In this document: piece by piece, positions 9,948-19,354 of the stretch
Layout: each line of letters starts with the position of its first letter
Position numbering within the stretch: the first letter of the stretch is position 1
Assembly (NCBI GenBank): GCA_035556215.1
Contig: DATMFI010000029.1
Coordinates: forward strand, 24,354 to 88,353
DNA length: 64,000 bases
Direction: 5' to 3'
Origin: Palsa-892 sp035556215
Lineage (GTDB): Bacteria; Pseudomonadota; Alphaproteobacteria; Rhizobiales; Xanthobacteraceae
Notes under the pieces: model-generated
Seen by the model: the letters and a program-made list of their open reading frames with translations, nothing else
Database searches by the model: none
What the model was told of the DNA's origin: nothing
Translations under genes and position numbers: made by a program

Positions 9948-10388
9948 ATGACCATGAAGGTCCATTCGCTCTATTTCGAGGATATGCGCCTCGGAATGCG
10001 CGAGACGCTCATGCGCACCGTCATGGACGATGACGTGCTCGACTTCGCGCGGCTTACCGGCGACGACAACCCGATCCATGTTTCCGAGAGCTACGCGTCG
10101 CAGACCCGCTTTGGCCAGCGCATCGCCCACGGCCTTTATACCGCGAGCCTGATTTCGGCCGTGCTCGGCACCCGCCTGCCGGGGCCCGGCGCGATCTATC
10201 GCTCGCAGACGCTGCGCTTCCATGCGCCGGTCAAGATCGGCGATGTCGTCACCGTCGTCGTCGAGGCCGTCGAATTGATCGCGGAGGGCCGTCAGGTCAA
10301 ATTCCATTGCGAGGCGCTGGTGGACGGCAAAACCGTGCTCGACGGCGAGGCGCTGGTTTCCGTGCCGAGCCGAGACAGAAAGAAGTAG
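9948..10388 (+). CDS. MaoC-family (R)-specific enoyl-CoA hydratase-like protein
   Basis: 146-aa hot-dog-fold protein. The hydratase-2 motif is visible as DFARLTGDDNPIHVSE with the catalytic Asp and His, then FGQRIAHGLYTASLISAVLG, matching PhaJ/MaoC-like dehydratases that hydrate trans-2-enoyl-CoA. The start is the ATG at 9948 (MTMKVHSLYFED), preceded by GGAGAGGGG with good spacing; an upstream ATG at 9943 runs into a stop after one codon. An open frame upstream of 9948 is the antisense shadow of cheY. It may supply (R)-3-hydroxyacyl-CoA for polyhydroxyalkanoate or act in fatty acid turnover; the substrate is not readable from sequence. Confidence 0.9.
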   Translation: MTMKVHSLYFEDMRLGMRETLMRTVMDDDVLDFARLTGDDNPIHVSESYASQTRFGQRIAHGLYTASLISAVLGTRLPGPGAIYRSQTLRFHAPVKIGDVVTVVVEAVELIAEGRQVKFHCEALVDGKTVLDGEALVSVPSRDRKK

Positions 10389-10461
10389 CGCCCGAACGGA
10401 GGCTTGACGGCGCTCGCCGCGCTCGGCACGTTGCCGCCATCGGTCAGCCCTGCATCCCATC

Positions 10462-11439
10462 ATGACGAACAACCCCGCGAGTCACGCCTTCACTGTCGTG
10501 CGAGACGACGACGAATTGCCGTCGCATCTGCGGCGCGCCTTCGTCGCGGTCGGCAATTTCGACGGCGTGCATCGCGGCCATCGCACGGTGATTGATCGCG
10601 CGATTTCGCTCGCGCGCGACGATCGCCGCCCCGCGCTCGCGCTCACCTTCGAGCCGCATCCGCGCGCCTTCTTCCGCAGGGACCAGCCATTGTTTCGCCT
10701 GACGCCGGAGCCGGAGAAGTTGCGGCTTCTCGCCGCGACTGGCCTTGATGGCGCGGTGGTCATGAATTTCGATGGCAAGCTTGCCGGGCTTTCCGCCGAA
10801 GCTTTTGTCACCGACGTTCTCGTCAAGCGCCTCAGCGTCGTCGGCGTCGTCGTCGGCGAGAGTTTTCATTTCGGTCGCCGCCGCCAGGGCACGCCTCAGT
10901 TCCTGCAAGAGCAGGGCGAAGAACACGGCTTTGAAGTCGAGCTGATGAAGCCGCTCGCCTTCCGCGGCGCGCCGGTATCTTCGAGCGCGATCCGCGAGGC
11001 GCTCGAAAAGGGCGAGGTCGAAAGCGCGGCGAAGCTTCTCGGTTACACCTGGTTCGTCTCCGGCAAGGTCATTCACGGCGACAAGCGCGGGCGCGAGCTT
11101 GGTTATCCGACGGCCAACATCGCGCTCGATCCGGCCTGCGGCCTCGCGCACGGCATCTATGCGGTGCGCGTGCGCGTCCGCGGCGAGATCCATGATGGCG
11201 TCGCGAGCTTCGGCCGCCGGCCGACCTTCGGCGGCGGCGCGCCGCTCCTCGAAGTGTTCCTGTTCGATTTCCAGGGCGACATTTACGACGAGGAGATCGA
11301 CGTCGCTTTCATCGGCTGGATCCGGCCCGAGGAGAAATTCGACGGCGTGGACGCGCTGAAGCGCCAGATGGATGCCGACAGCCTTGAGGCCCGCGAGAAA
11401 CTCGCCGCCGCAGAGGGCGAATTTCCGCTCGCCGGCTGA
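10462..11439 (+). CDS. ribF: Bifunctional riboflavin kinase/FAD synthetase
   Basis: 325-aa enzyme making FMN and then FAD from riboflavin. The N-terminal nucleotidyltransferase domain has AVGNFDGVHRGHRTVI (HxGH-type ATP site) and ALTFEPHPRAFF; SSSAIREALEKGEV ends this domain. The C-terminal kinase domain starts at about residue 190 with YTWFVSGKVIHGDKRGRELGYPTANI, which includes the PTAN motif, and ends near GWIRPEEKFDGVDALKRQM. The length is typical. It is directly upstream of ileS, a common order in this group. The 73 bp before it contains nothing recognisable beyond a possible TTGACG. Confidence 0.96.
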   Translation: MTNNPASHAFTVVRDDDELPSHLRRAFVAVGNFDGVHRGHRTVIDRAISLARDDRRPALALTFEPHPRAFFRRDQPLFRLTPEPEKLRLLAATGLDGAVVMNFDGKLAGLSAEAFVTDVLVKRLSVVGVVVGESFHFGRRRQGTPQFLQEQGEEHGFEVELMKPLAFRGAPVSSSAIREALEKGEVESAAKLLGYTWFVSGKVIHGDKRGRELGYPTANIALDPACGLAHGIYAVRVRVRGEIHDGVASFGRRPTFGGGAPLLEVFLFDFQGDIYDEEIDVAFIGWIRPEEKFDGVDALKRQMDADSLEAREKLAAAEGEFPLAG

Positions 11440-11508
11440 CGAGATCGGGACTGGCAAGGGGAAGATACGGCTGCTAGAACGCGCGCGTCTCAATGATCAG
11501 GCCCGCCG

Positions 11509-14457
11509 ATGTCCTCCGATAAGAAGCCGAGCGCCGAGCACGACTACAGCTCGACTTTATTTCTGCCCGAAACCAGCTTTCCGATGCGCGCCGGGCTCCC
11601 CCAGAAGGAGCCGGAAATCCTGGCGCGCTGGGAGCGCGAGAACCTCTACGGCAAGCTGCGCGCGGCGTCGAAGGGGCGCGACAAGTTCGTGCTGCATGAC
11701 GGCCCGCCCTATGCCAACGGCAACATCCATATCGGCCATGCGCTGAACAAGATCCTCAAGGATCTCGTCACCCGCACGCATCAGATGTTCGGCTACGACT
11801 CGAACTACGTGCCGGGCTGGGACTGCCACGGCCTGCCGATCGAATGGAAGATCGAGGAAGAAAACTATCGTTCGAAGAACAAGCCCAAGCCGGATTTTTC
11901 TTCGGCCGATGCATTGATCGCGTTCCGCAAGGAATGCCGCGCCTATGCCGAGCATTGGCTGAACGTGCAGCGCGCGGAATTCAAGCGCCTCGGTGTCGAG
12001 GGCGATTGGGCGCACCCCTATATGACGATGAGCTTTCCGGCCGAAGCGCAGATCGCGCGCGAGCTGATGAAGTTCGCCGCCAACGGCACGCTCTATCGCG
12101 GATCGAAGCCGGTGATGTGGTCGGTCGTCGAGAAGACCGCGCTCGCCGAGGCCGAGGTCGAATACGAGGATTACCAGAGCGACACGATCTGGGTGAAGTT
12201 TCCGGTCGAGAACGGCGCGAGCGTTGTCATCTGGACGACGACGCCGTGGACCATTCCCGGCAACCGCGCGATCAGCTATTCCCCGAAGATCAAATATGGA
12301 CTTTATGAAGTCACCGAAGCGCCCACCGATAACTGGGCCAAGAAGGGTGACAAGCTGATCCTTGCCGACAAGCTCGCGGAAAACGTGATGAAGGCGGCGC
12401 GCGTCGAAAAGTTTGAGCGCCGCGCCGACGTCAATCCGCGCGATCTGGATTTCACCTGGCATCCGCTGAAAGCGATGGGCTACGATTTCAAGGTGCCGCT
12501 CTTGGCGGGCGATCATGTCACGGACGAAGACGGCACCGGCTTCGTCCACACCGCGCCCGGTCACGGCCGCGACGACTTCGAAATCTGGATGGCGAGCGGC
12601 AAGGAGCTTGCCGCCCGCAAGATCGACACTCGTATTCCCTATACGGTGAACGAAGACGGCTTTCTCACCAGGGAAGCGCCGGGTTTCGAGGGCAGGCGGG
12701 TCATCGACGACAAGGGCAAGAAGGGCGATGCCAACGATGCCGTCATCAAGGCGCTTTCGGACGCGGGTGCCTTGATCGCGCGCTCGCGCCTCAAGCATCA
12801 GTATCCGCATTCGTGGCGCTCGAAGAAACCGATCATCTTCCGCAACACGCCGCAGTGGTTCATCGCGATGGATAAGGAAATCCCCGCGTACAAGGACACG
12901 CTGCGTGCGCTCGCGCTCCTCGGCATCAAGAACGTGAAATGGGTGCCGGCGGCCGGCGAAAACCGCATCACCGGCATGATCGAAAGCCGCCCCGACTGGG
13001 TGATTTCGCGCCAGCGCGCCTGGGGCGTGCCGATTGCCGTCTTCATCCGCCAGAAGGACGACGGCTCGACCGAAATCCTCAACGACGAGGCGGTGAACAG
13101 GCGGATCATCGAAGCCTTCGAGAAGGAGGGCGCCGACGCCTGGTACAAGCAAGGCGCGCGCGAGCGCTTCCTCGGCTCGCACGCCAATGAGACGTGGCAG
13201 AAGGTCGACGACATCCTCGACGTCTGGTTCGACTCCGGCTCGACCCACGCTTTCGTGCTCGAAGACCCCGAGCATTTCCCGGCGCTGGCGGGCATCAAGC
13301 GCAAACGCGACGGCGGCAAGGATACCGTGATGTATCTCGAGGGCTCGGACCAGCATCGCGGCTGGTTCCACTCCTCGCTCTTGGAAAGCTGCGGCACCCG
13401 CGGCCGCCCGCCCTATGACGTGGTGCTGACGCATGGCTTCGTGCTCGACGAGCAGGGCCGCAAGATGTCGAAGTCGCTCGGCAATGTCGTCGCCCCGCAG
13501 GACGTCATGAAAGAGTCCGGCGCCGATATTTTGCGCATGTGGGTCGCGGCTTCCGATTACGCCGACGATCTCAGGATCGGCAAAGAGATTCTGAAAACCA
13601 CCGTCGATACCTATCGGAAGCTCAGGAATACGCTGCGCTGGCTTTTGGGCTCGCTGCATCATTTCAAGGAAGGCGATCGCGTCCCGTTCGAAAAGATGCC
13701 GGAACTGGAAAGGCTGATGCTGCACCGGCTCGCGGAGCTTGATGCCGACATTCGCAAGAATTACGCCGAGTTCGATTACAAGCGCGTCTTTGCCGCGCTC
13801 AATGTCTTCATGACCTCGGATCTTTCGGCATTTTATTTCGACATCCGCAAGGACGCGCTCTATTGCGACCCGATCTCATCGGTGGCGCGCAAGGCCTGCC
13901 TCACCGCGCTCGACGAAATCTTCAAGTGCCTTGCGACCTGGCTCGCGCCGATCCTTTGCTTCACCGCGGAGGAAGCGTGGCTGTCGCGCTATGGCGAGAG
14001 CGCCGAATCCGTGCATCTGCAAACTTTTCCGGAAATTCCGGGTGCGTGGAAAAACGACACGCTGAAAGAGAAGTGGGAAAAAATCCGCGGCGTCCGCCGC
14101 GTCGTCACCGGCGCGCTCGAGCTGGAGCGCGTTGCAAAGCGCATCGGCTCGTCGCTGGAAGCGGCGCCCGTCATTCACGTCACCGACAGGAAGCTTCTGG
14201 AAGCGCTGAACGGCGTCGATCTTGCGGAAGTGTGCATCACCTCCGATGCCAGGCTTGTCGAAGGCGAGGGGCCGAAAGACTCCTTCCGGCTGCCGGATGT
14301 GCCGTCCGTCTCGGTCGAGCCGAAACGCGCCGAAGGCAAGAAGTGCGCACGCTCGTGGAAGATCACGCCGCTTGTCGGCAGCGACAAGGAATTCCCCGAC
14401 GTCACGCCGCGTGACGCCAAAGCGCTGCGCGAACTCGCCGCCGCCAAGGCGTCGTGA
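11509..14457 (+). CDS. ileS: Isoleucyl-tRNA synthetase
   Basis: 982-aa class Ia synthetase charging tRNA-Ile with an editing domain that clears valine. Visible motifs: HIGH-type PYANGNIHIGHA (about 68-79), the editing-domain stretch VIWTTTPWTIPGNRAI, GFVHTAPGHGRDDFE, DWVISRQRAWGVPI, the KMSKS loop GRKMSKSLGN (about 651-660), and the WYFD-like anticodon domain. The C-terminus keeps only one Cys (KKCARSWK) of the four zinc ligands found in E. coli IleS, so the zinc knuckle appears lost. Its TGA overlaps the lspA start by one base, implying coupling. Confidence 0.97.
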   Translation: MSSDKKPSAEHDYSSTLFLPETSFPMRAGLPQKEPEILARWERENLYGKLRAASKGRDKFVLHDGPPYANGNIHIGHALNKILKDLVTRTHQMFGYDSNYVPGWDCHGLPIEWKIEEENYRSKNKPKPDFSSADALIAFRKECRAYAEHWLNVQRAEFKRLGVEGDWAHPYMTMSFPAEAQIARELMKFAANGTLYRGSKPVMWSVVEKTALAEAEVEYEDYQSDTIWVKFPVENGASVVIWTTTPWTIPGNRAISYSPKIKYGLYEVTEAPTDNWAKKGDKLILADKLAENVMKAARVEKFERRADVNPRDLDFTWHPLKAMGYDFKVPLLAGDHVTDEDGTGFVHTAPGHGRDDFEIWMASGKELAARKIDTRIPYTVNEDGFLTREAPGFEGRRVIDDKGKKGDANDAVIKALSDAGALIARSRLKHQYPHSWRSKKPIIFRNTPQWFIAMDKEIPAYKDTLRALALLGIKNVKWVPAAGENRITGMIESRPDWVISRQRAWGVPIAVFIRQKDDGSTEILNDEAVNRRIIEAFEKEGADAWYKQGARERFLGSHANETWQKVDDILDVWFDSGSTHAFVLEDPEHFPALAGIKRKRDGGKDTVMYLEGSDQHRGWFHSSLLESCGTRGRPPYDVVLTHGFVLDEQGRKMSKSLGNVVAPQDVMKESGADILRMWVAASDYADDLRIGKEILKTTVDTYRKLRNTLRWLLGSLHHFKEGDRVPFEKMPELERLMLHRLAELDADIRKNYAEFDYKRVFAALNVFMTSDLSAFYFDIRKDALYCDPISSVARKACLTALDEIFKCLATWLAPILCFTAEEAWLSRYGESAESVHLQTFPEIPGAWKNDTLKEKWEKIRGVRRVVTGALELERVAKRIGSSLEAAPVIHVTDRKLLEALNGVDLAEVCITSDARLVEGEGPKDSFRLPDVPSVSVEPKRAEGKKCARSWKITPLVGSDKEFPDVTPRDAKALRELAAAKAS

Positions 14458-14942
14458 TGCTGGCAGCGCCGCGCCATTTCCGCTTCGGCCTTTTCATTGC
14501 GCTCTTGGCGCTCGCCCTCGATCAGCTCACCAAATATCTCGTGCTGAACAGCCCGCGGCTCGAGGTCGGCGAGCGAATCGCGGTGACGCCGTTCTTCGAT
14601 CTCGTTCTCGCGATGAATAAAGGCATCAGCTACGGGCTGTTCCCGCAGCACAGCGACGCCGGCCGCTGGCTGCTAGTCGCGGTGAATATTGCCGCCATCG
14701 GTTTATTCATCTTCTGGTTGATGCGGGCCAACAGCACGCTGCTTGCCGCGGCCATCGGCCTTTTGATCTCCGGGGCCGCCGGAAACGCCATCGACCGGGC
14801 CCTTTATGGCGCCGTGGTCGATTTTGTCCTCCTGCACTGGGGGAACTGGCGCTGGTACGTCTTTAATATTGCCGATGCCGCCATCGTTGCCGGGGTAATC
14901 GGCCTCCTGTACGATGCCTTCACGGCCCGCGCCACGAAATAG
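14457..14942 (+). CDS. lspA: Lipoprotein signal peptidase (signal peptidase II)
   Basis: 161-aa inner-membrane aspartyl peptidase that removes signal peptides from prolipoproteins. Four hydrophobic helices are evident. The conserved DQLTKYLV near the N-terminus and the two catalytic Asp motifs, GNAIDRALYGAVVDFV and FNIADAAIVAGV, are intact. The usual NxGxAFG is here MNKGISYGLF. The ATG at 14457 shares its A with the ileS stop (TGATG); a GTG at 14454 is an alternative. A candidate lipoprotein substrate is encoded 3.5 kb downstream (18506-19354). Confidence 0.94.
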   Translation: MLAAPRHFRFGLFIALLALALDQLTKYLVLNSPRLEVGERIAVTPFFDLVLAMNKGISYGLFPQHSDAGRWLLVAVNIAAIGLFIFWLMRANSTLLAAAIGLLISGAAGNAIDRALYGAVVDFVLLHWGNWRWYVFNIADAAIVAGVIGLLYDAFTARATK

Positions 14943-15041
14943 CCGCCATCGGGCGGAAGCTGGCTGCCCATAGGCCAAATTTGAAGGCCCGAAGGACATA
15001 GGGTCCAAGGTTTCATGATTTCTCGAACAGGAGAGAAGAAG

Positions 15042-15719
15042 ATGCCGGTTCGCTTCTTTTCCTTGCGCGATCTGCGCCGCATTCTCGCACTCATGCCCGT
15101 GTTCGCGCTGCTCGCGGCCGCGGCCGTGACGCCCGCCGCCGCGCAGGAAGATGAGCCGACCGAAATGCAGAAGCTGTTCGGCGCCTTGGGCTTGCTCGAC
15201 CTGCCGAAGGAGCCGATCGACTACAGCGAGCGCTCGCCGCTCGTCGTGCCGCCATCCGCCGATCTGCCGAAGCCGGGAGGTGAGGTCGATATGCGCGCCC
15301 TCAACCCCGATTGGCCGGTCGATCAGGACATCAAGCGCAAGAGGGCAGCGGCCAAGGAAGCCAAGAAGCCGATCGATGCGCCGAACGACCTCTTCTACGG
15401 CAGCCGCTTGATGCAGCCGAAGGACTGGAAGCAGACCAAGAGCAAGGGCCGCGGCGAGGGCGCCGAAACCTGGTCCGACGACGAGAAGCGCGGGCTGTTC
15501 CGCGTCTCGCCCGACAAGCTCGGCTTCAAGGGCTGGAACAAGAAGAACGAGATCGTGAAGTTCGAAGGCGAGCCCGAGCGCACGAGCTTGCTGCAGCCGC
15601 CGCCGGGCTATCAGACGCCGTCGAAGAACGCGCCGTACGGCATCGTGGAAGAAGAGCGGGTCGTGCCGTCGTCGAAAGAGACCTTCGATCCGGGTAATGT
15701 GTCGCGTCAGGCCAGATAA
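15042..15719 (+). CDS. Conserved secreted protein of unknown function
   Basis: About 225 aa. The N-terminus (MPVRFFSLRDLRRILALMPV) followed by an Ala/Val-rich core and AAAQ-EDE gives a clear signal peptide with cleavage near residue 37. The mature part is hydrophilic, Lys/Pro/Glu-rich and contains MQKLFGALGLLDLPKEPIDY, YGSRLMQPKDWK and a Pro-rich tail; no enzyme motif is seen. The ATG at 15042 has AGGAGA about 8 nt upstream and is preferred over the ATG at 15015. It lies between lspA and the M16 peptidase pair, an order I recall from related genomes, which suggests a periplasmic partner of the peptidases; that is inference. Confidence 0.75.
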   Translation: MPVRFFSLRDLRRILALMPVFALLAAAAVTPAAAQEDEPTEMQKLFGALGLLDLPKEPIDYSERSPLVVPPSADLPKPGGEVDMRALNPDWPVDQDIKRKRAAAKEAKKPIDAPNDLFYGSRLMQPKDWKQTKSKGRGEGAETWSDDEKRGLFRVSPDKLGFKGWNKKNEIVKFEGEPERTSLLQPPPGYQTPSKNAPYGIVEEERVVPSSKETFDPGNVSRQAR

Positions 15720-15736
15720 CGAGATTCACCACCAGG

Positions 15737-17104
15737 ATGCTGATGCAGATTATCACCGCCATGGCGGTCGCGGGCGCCGCGACGCTGCTTAGCCCGCGCA
15801 GCGCACAGGCCGAAGCCACCGGCCCGGCCGTCACGCGCTTCGTCTTGCAGAACGGCATGGAGTGCCTGGTCATTCCCGATCATCGCGCGCCGGTGGTGAC
15901 GCATATGGTTTGGTACCGCGTCGGCTCCGCCGACGAGGAGCCGGGCAAATCGGGCCTCGCGCATTTCCTCGAGCACCTGATGTTCAAGGGCACGGCGAAA
16001 CATCCGTCCGGCCAGTTCTCCAAGATTCTGGTGTCGCTCGGCGGCCAGGAGAACGCCTTCACCGGCAACGACTACACCGCTTACTACCAGCGCGTGACGC
16101 GCGATCATCTCGAGCAGGTCATGGCATTCGAAGCCGATCGCATGACCGGCCTCGTGCTCGAAGACAAAGTGGTGAACTCCGAGCGCGATGTCGTGCTCGA
16201 AGAGCGCCGCATGCGCACCGACAATTCGCCGGCAGCCCAGCTCGGCGAAGAGATGCAGGCGGCCTTGTTCGTCAATCATCCCTACGGCCGGCCGGTGATC
16301 GGCTGGCAAAAGGAAATCGAGGCGCTGAACCGCGAGGAGGCGCTCGCCTTCTATCGCCGCTTCTATGCGCCGAACAATGCGCTGCTTGTCGTCGCCGGCG
16401 ACGTCACGCCCGGCGAAGTGAAGAAGCTCGCCGAGAAGATTTACGGCAAGATCGCGCGCAACGATAACATCCGCGGCCGCGTCCGGCCCGCCGAACCCGA
16501 AGCGCGCGCCGATCGCCGCGTCGTGCTCGCCGATGCCCGCGTCGCTCAGCCGAGTCTCACGCGCAACTATCTCGTGCCGTCCTATCGCACGGCAAAGCCC
16601 GGCGAAGCCGAAGCCGTCGATGTGCTCGCGCATGTCCTCGGCACCGGCTCGCTCTCGCGGCTCTATCGCCAGCTCGTCATCGACAAGAAGATCGCGGTTT
16701 CCGCCGGCGCCTGGTACGGCGGCATCGCCTATGACACCACGCGGCTTGGCATTTCGGCGACGCCGCAGCCCGGCACTTCGCTCGAAGATCTCGAAAAAGC
16801 CGTCGATGGCGTGATCGCCGAAATCGCCGCGAACGGCATCACCGCCGATGAACTCGCCCGCGCCAAGACCAAGCTGGTCGCCGACGTCGTTTATTCGTGG
16901 GACGACCCGTTCACGCTCGCGCGCATGTATGGCGCGGCGCTCACCACCGGGCTCGGCGTCGAAACGATCAAGGGCTGGCCGGAGCGTATCCGTGCCGTCA
17001 CCGCCGGCCAGGTGCAGGAAGCTGCCAGGAAATGGCTCGCCGGGCGCCATTTCGTCAGCGGCTATCTCGTCAAGCCGCCCGCGTCGCCGGAAAAGCGCTC
17101 GTGA
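15737..17104 (+). CDS. M16-family zinc peptidase, catalytic member
   Basis: 455-aa periplasmic pitrilysin-like peptidase. A signal peptide (about 1-26, ending AQAEA) is followed by the inverted zinc motif HFLEH at His76-Glu79-His80, with a downstream Glu near residue 155 (RDVVLEERR) as third zinc ligand. Two M16 half-domains follow, and the ligand-gripping region NPYGRP-like HPYGRPVIG is present. The last four bases overlap the next gene, an inactive paralogue, so the two are made together and probably form a heterodimer, as in other bacterial M16 pairs. Confidence 0.93.
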   Translation: MLMQIITAMAVAGAATLLSPRSAQAEATGPAVTRFVLQNGMECLVIPDHRAPVVTHMVWYRVGSADEEPGKSGLAHFLEHLMFKGTAKHPSGQFSKILVSLGGQENAFTGNDYTAYYQRVTRDHLEQVMAFEADRMTGLVLEDKVVNSERDVVLEERRMRTDNSPAAQLGEEMQAALFVNHPYGRPVIGWQKEIEALNREEALAFYRRFYAPNNALLVVAGDVTPGEVKKLAEKIYGKIARNDNIRGRVRPAEPEARADRRVVLADARVAQPSLTRNYLVPSYRTAKPGEAEAVDVLAHVLGTGSLSRLYRQLVIDKKIAVSAGAWYGGIAYDTTRLGISATPQPGTSLEDLEKAVDGVIAEIAANGITADELARAKTKLVADVVYSWDDPFTLARMYGAALTTGLGVETIKGWPERIRAVTAGQVQEAARKWLAGRHFVSGYLVKPPASPEKRS

Positions 17105-18435
17105 TCAGGGCTATTGCCGTTATTCTCATGAGCATCGCCCTTGCCACCCAGGCCTCCAGCGCGCTGAGCAAGACGCCGATCGAGCGCGTCGTGACGCCCA
17201 AAGGCATCGAAATCTGGCTCGTGCGCACGATGGAATTCCCGATGCTGTCGCTGCAATTCTCGTTTCTCGGGGGCGCGGCGCAGGATCCCGCCGGCAAGCC
17301 CGGCATCGCGAGCCTCGCCGCGAGCCTGCTCGACGAGGGCGCCGGCGAATACGATGCGCGCGCCTTCCGCGAACAGCTCGAAGGCAATGCCATCGAAATC
17401 AGCTTCACCGCCAACCGCGACAGCGTGCGCGGCTCGCTCAAAACGCTCACCGGCAATCAGGACAAGGCGTTTGAGCTTCTGCGCCTCGCGCTGACCGCGC
17501 CGCGCTTCGATGCGTCCGAGATCGAGCGCGTGCGCTCCGCCGTCCTCGCCAATCTGCGCCGCGCCTCCACCAATCCCGGCGAGATCGCCAAGAATACCTG
17601 GTACGCGCGCGCCTTCCCCAATCATCCCTACGGCCGTCCGGTGGCCGGGACGCTCGACTCGGTGCCGAATATCACGGTTGAAGATTTGCGCGGCTATATC
17701 GCCCGGAACCTTGCGCGCTCGAATTTGAAGGTCGCCGCGGTCGGCGCGATCGACGCCGCGGCGCTCGCGAAGCTCGTGGATCGCGCCTTCGAGGGCCTGC
17801 CGGAAAAGGCCGACCTCATGCCGGTCGCCGATGTCGTGCCGCAATCGCTCGGCGAGCGCGAAGTCATCCCGCTCCACGTGCCGCAGACCGTGATCCTGTA
17901 TGGCGGCGCCGGCTTGAAGCGGAACGATCCCGATTTCATTCCCGCGTATGTCCTGAACCATATCCTCGGCGGCGGCTCTTTCGACTCGCGCCTGTTCGAG
18001 GAGGTACGCGTCAAGCGCGGCCTGTCGTATTCGGTGTCGAGCACGCTCGCGGCGCTCAAGCACGCGGGCTTTTTCATCGGCAGCGTGCAGACCAAGAACG
18101 ATCGTGCCTATGAGTCGGTCGATGTCATCAATAGTGAAATCGCCCGCCTCGCCAAGGACGGGCCGAGCGCCGAGGAACTCGAAAAGGCCAAGAAATACCT
18201 GATCGGCTCCTATCCGCTGCGCTTCGACACCTCCGCCAAAATCGCCACCAATTTGCTTGATATGCAGTTCGAGGAACTTGGCATCGACTATATCGATCGG
18301 CGCAATGCCATGGTCGCGGCCGTCACGGCGGCCGATGTGCGCCGCGCGGCGAATCGTTTTCTCGCCGGTGCGAAGATGCTGACCGTGATGGTCGGCGAAC
18401 CGGTTGCCGCGCCTGCGAAGGCGGCGGACCAATAG
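17101..18435 (+). CDS. M16-family peptidase-like protein, non-catalytic partner
   Basis: 444 aa. The GTG at 17101 overlaps the stop of the preceding M16 gene (GTGA) and yields a signal peptide (MIRAIAVILMSIALATQASS). The HxxEH region is replaced by GIASLAASLLDEGAG, so zinc cannot bind, but NHPYGRPVAGT and the C-terminal LGGGSFDSRLFEEVRVKRGLSYS, the substrate-binding R/Y region of M16B partners, are intact. This is the usual division between one zinc-bearing and one R/Y-motif subunit. Substrates are unknown; small periplasmic or signal peptides are typical for the family. Confidence 0.92.
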   Translation: MIRAIAVILMSIALATQASSALSKTPIERVVTPKGIEIWLVRTMEFPMLSLQFSFLGGAAQDPAGKPGIASLAASLLDEGAGEYDARAFREQLEGNAIEISFTANRDSVRGSLKTLTGNQDKAFELLRLALTAPRFDASEIERVRSAVLANLRRASTNPGEIAKNTWYARAFPNHPYGRPVAGTLDSVPNITVEDLRGYIARNLARSNLKVAAVGAIDAAALAKLVDRAFEGLPEKADLMPVADVVPQSLGEREVIPLHVPQTVILYGGAGLKRNDPDFIPAYVLNHILGGGSFDSRLFEEVRVKRGLSYSVSSTLAALKHAGFFIGSVQTKNDRAYESVDVINSEIARLAKDGPSAEELEKAKKYLIGSYPLRFDTSAKIATNLLDMQFEELGIDYIDRRNAMVAAVTAADVRRAANRFLAGAKMLTVMVGEPVAAPAKAADQ

Positions 18436-18505
18436 CGCCGCAGGGGCTTCGCGGCCCGGACAAAACTGGCTATAAAACGGCGGGGATGATGAGGTGGGTG
18501 TTGTG

Positions 18506-19354
18506 ATGCGTTTTCGTTCGCTTGAAACCGCCGCCGGCAAGATCGCCGGCAAGGCCGCCGGCTTTCTTGTGCCCCTGGCGATCGCCGCTGCCGTCGCCGG
18601 TTGTTCGGGCGACTCCCTGAAAAATCTCGGCTCGACCACGCCCGCCACCACCACCTCCACCGCTGTCGCCGGCGTCGGCGCAACGCCCAATAACGATATC
18701 GAATGCCCGAGCGTCCAGGTTCGCAACGGCGCCAGCACCTGGCAGGATCCGCCGAACGGCGGCGCCACGGATCTCCGCTATCAGGCCTCGCTCGGCCAGA
18801 TGGCGCGCGAATGCGCGATCCTCGGCGACACCATGACGGTGAAGCTTGGCGTCGAGGGGCGGTTGCTCACGGGCCCCAAGGGCGTCCCCGGCAACGTCGA
18901 CGTGCCGCTGCGCGTCGCGCTCGTCGAGGAAGGCCCGAAGCCGCGCTCGGTCTGGACGCGCTTTTACGCCATTCCGGTCAGCATCCAGCCGGGCCAGACG
19001 GGCACGCCCTTCACCCATGTCGAGGACGATCTTTCGTTCCAGATGCCGGCGAACAAGAACCTCGACGCCTATGTGATTTATGTCGGCTTCGACCCGCAGG
19101 GCCTGAAGACGCGCAAGCGGCCGCCGGTCGCGCACAAGAAGGCCGCCCCGAAACCGGCCGCCAGGAAGCAGTCCGCGCCGCGCCCCGCGGCGGCGCCCAA
19201 GCAGCAGGCGCCGGCCGGCAATGGCGGCTTTGCGCCGCCGGCCAGCGGCGGGTTCGCTCCGCCCGCGAGCGGCGGCAGCACCTTCTCGCCACCTGCAAGC
19301 GGCGGCACTTTCGCGCCGCCGCCGGGACAGTTCTCGAAGCCCGCCGGGCAGTAG
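18506..19354 (+). CDS. Predicted outer-membrane lipoprotein with Pro/Gly/Ala repeat tail
   Basis: 282 aa. The signal sequence ends in a lipobox (VAGC), with Cys33 as the lipidation site, in keeping with nearby lspA. A folded central part (about 60-205) holds CPSVQVRNGASTW, MARECAILGD and LRVALVEEGPKPRSVWTR. The tail is low complexity: a Lys/Ala/Pro stretch, then four imperfect units GGFAPPASG, GGFAPPASG, GGSTFSPPASG and GGTFAPPPG. The ATG at 18506 has GAGGTGG about 8 nt upstream; an in-frame GTG at 18494 is less likely. No function is recognised; the tail may span or contact the cell wall. Confidence 0.82.
   Translation: MRFRSLETAAGKIAGKAAGFLVPLAIAAAVAGCSGDSLKNLGSTTPATTTSTAVAGVGATPNNDIECPSVQVRNGASTWQDPPNGGATDLRYQASLGQMARECAILGDTMTVKLGVEGRLLTGPKGVPGNVDVPLRVALVEEGPKPRSVWTRFYAIPVSIQPGQTGTPFTHVEDDLSFQMPANKNLDAYVIYVGFDPQGLKTRKRPPVAHKKAAPKPAARKQSAPRPAAAPKQQAPAGNGGFAPPASGGFAPPASGGSTFSPPASGGTFAPPPGQFSKPAGQ

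Noticed and set aside
11557..13725. 722-codon minus-strand open frame over ileS
   Set aside because: Antisense shadow of ileS; no ribosome binding site or recognisable domain.
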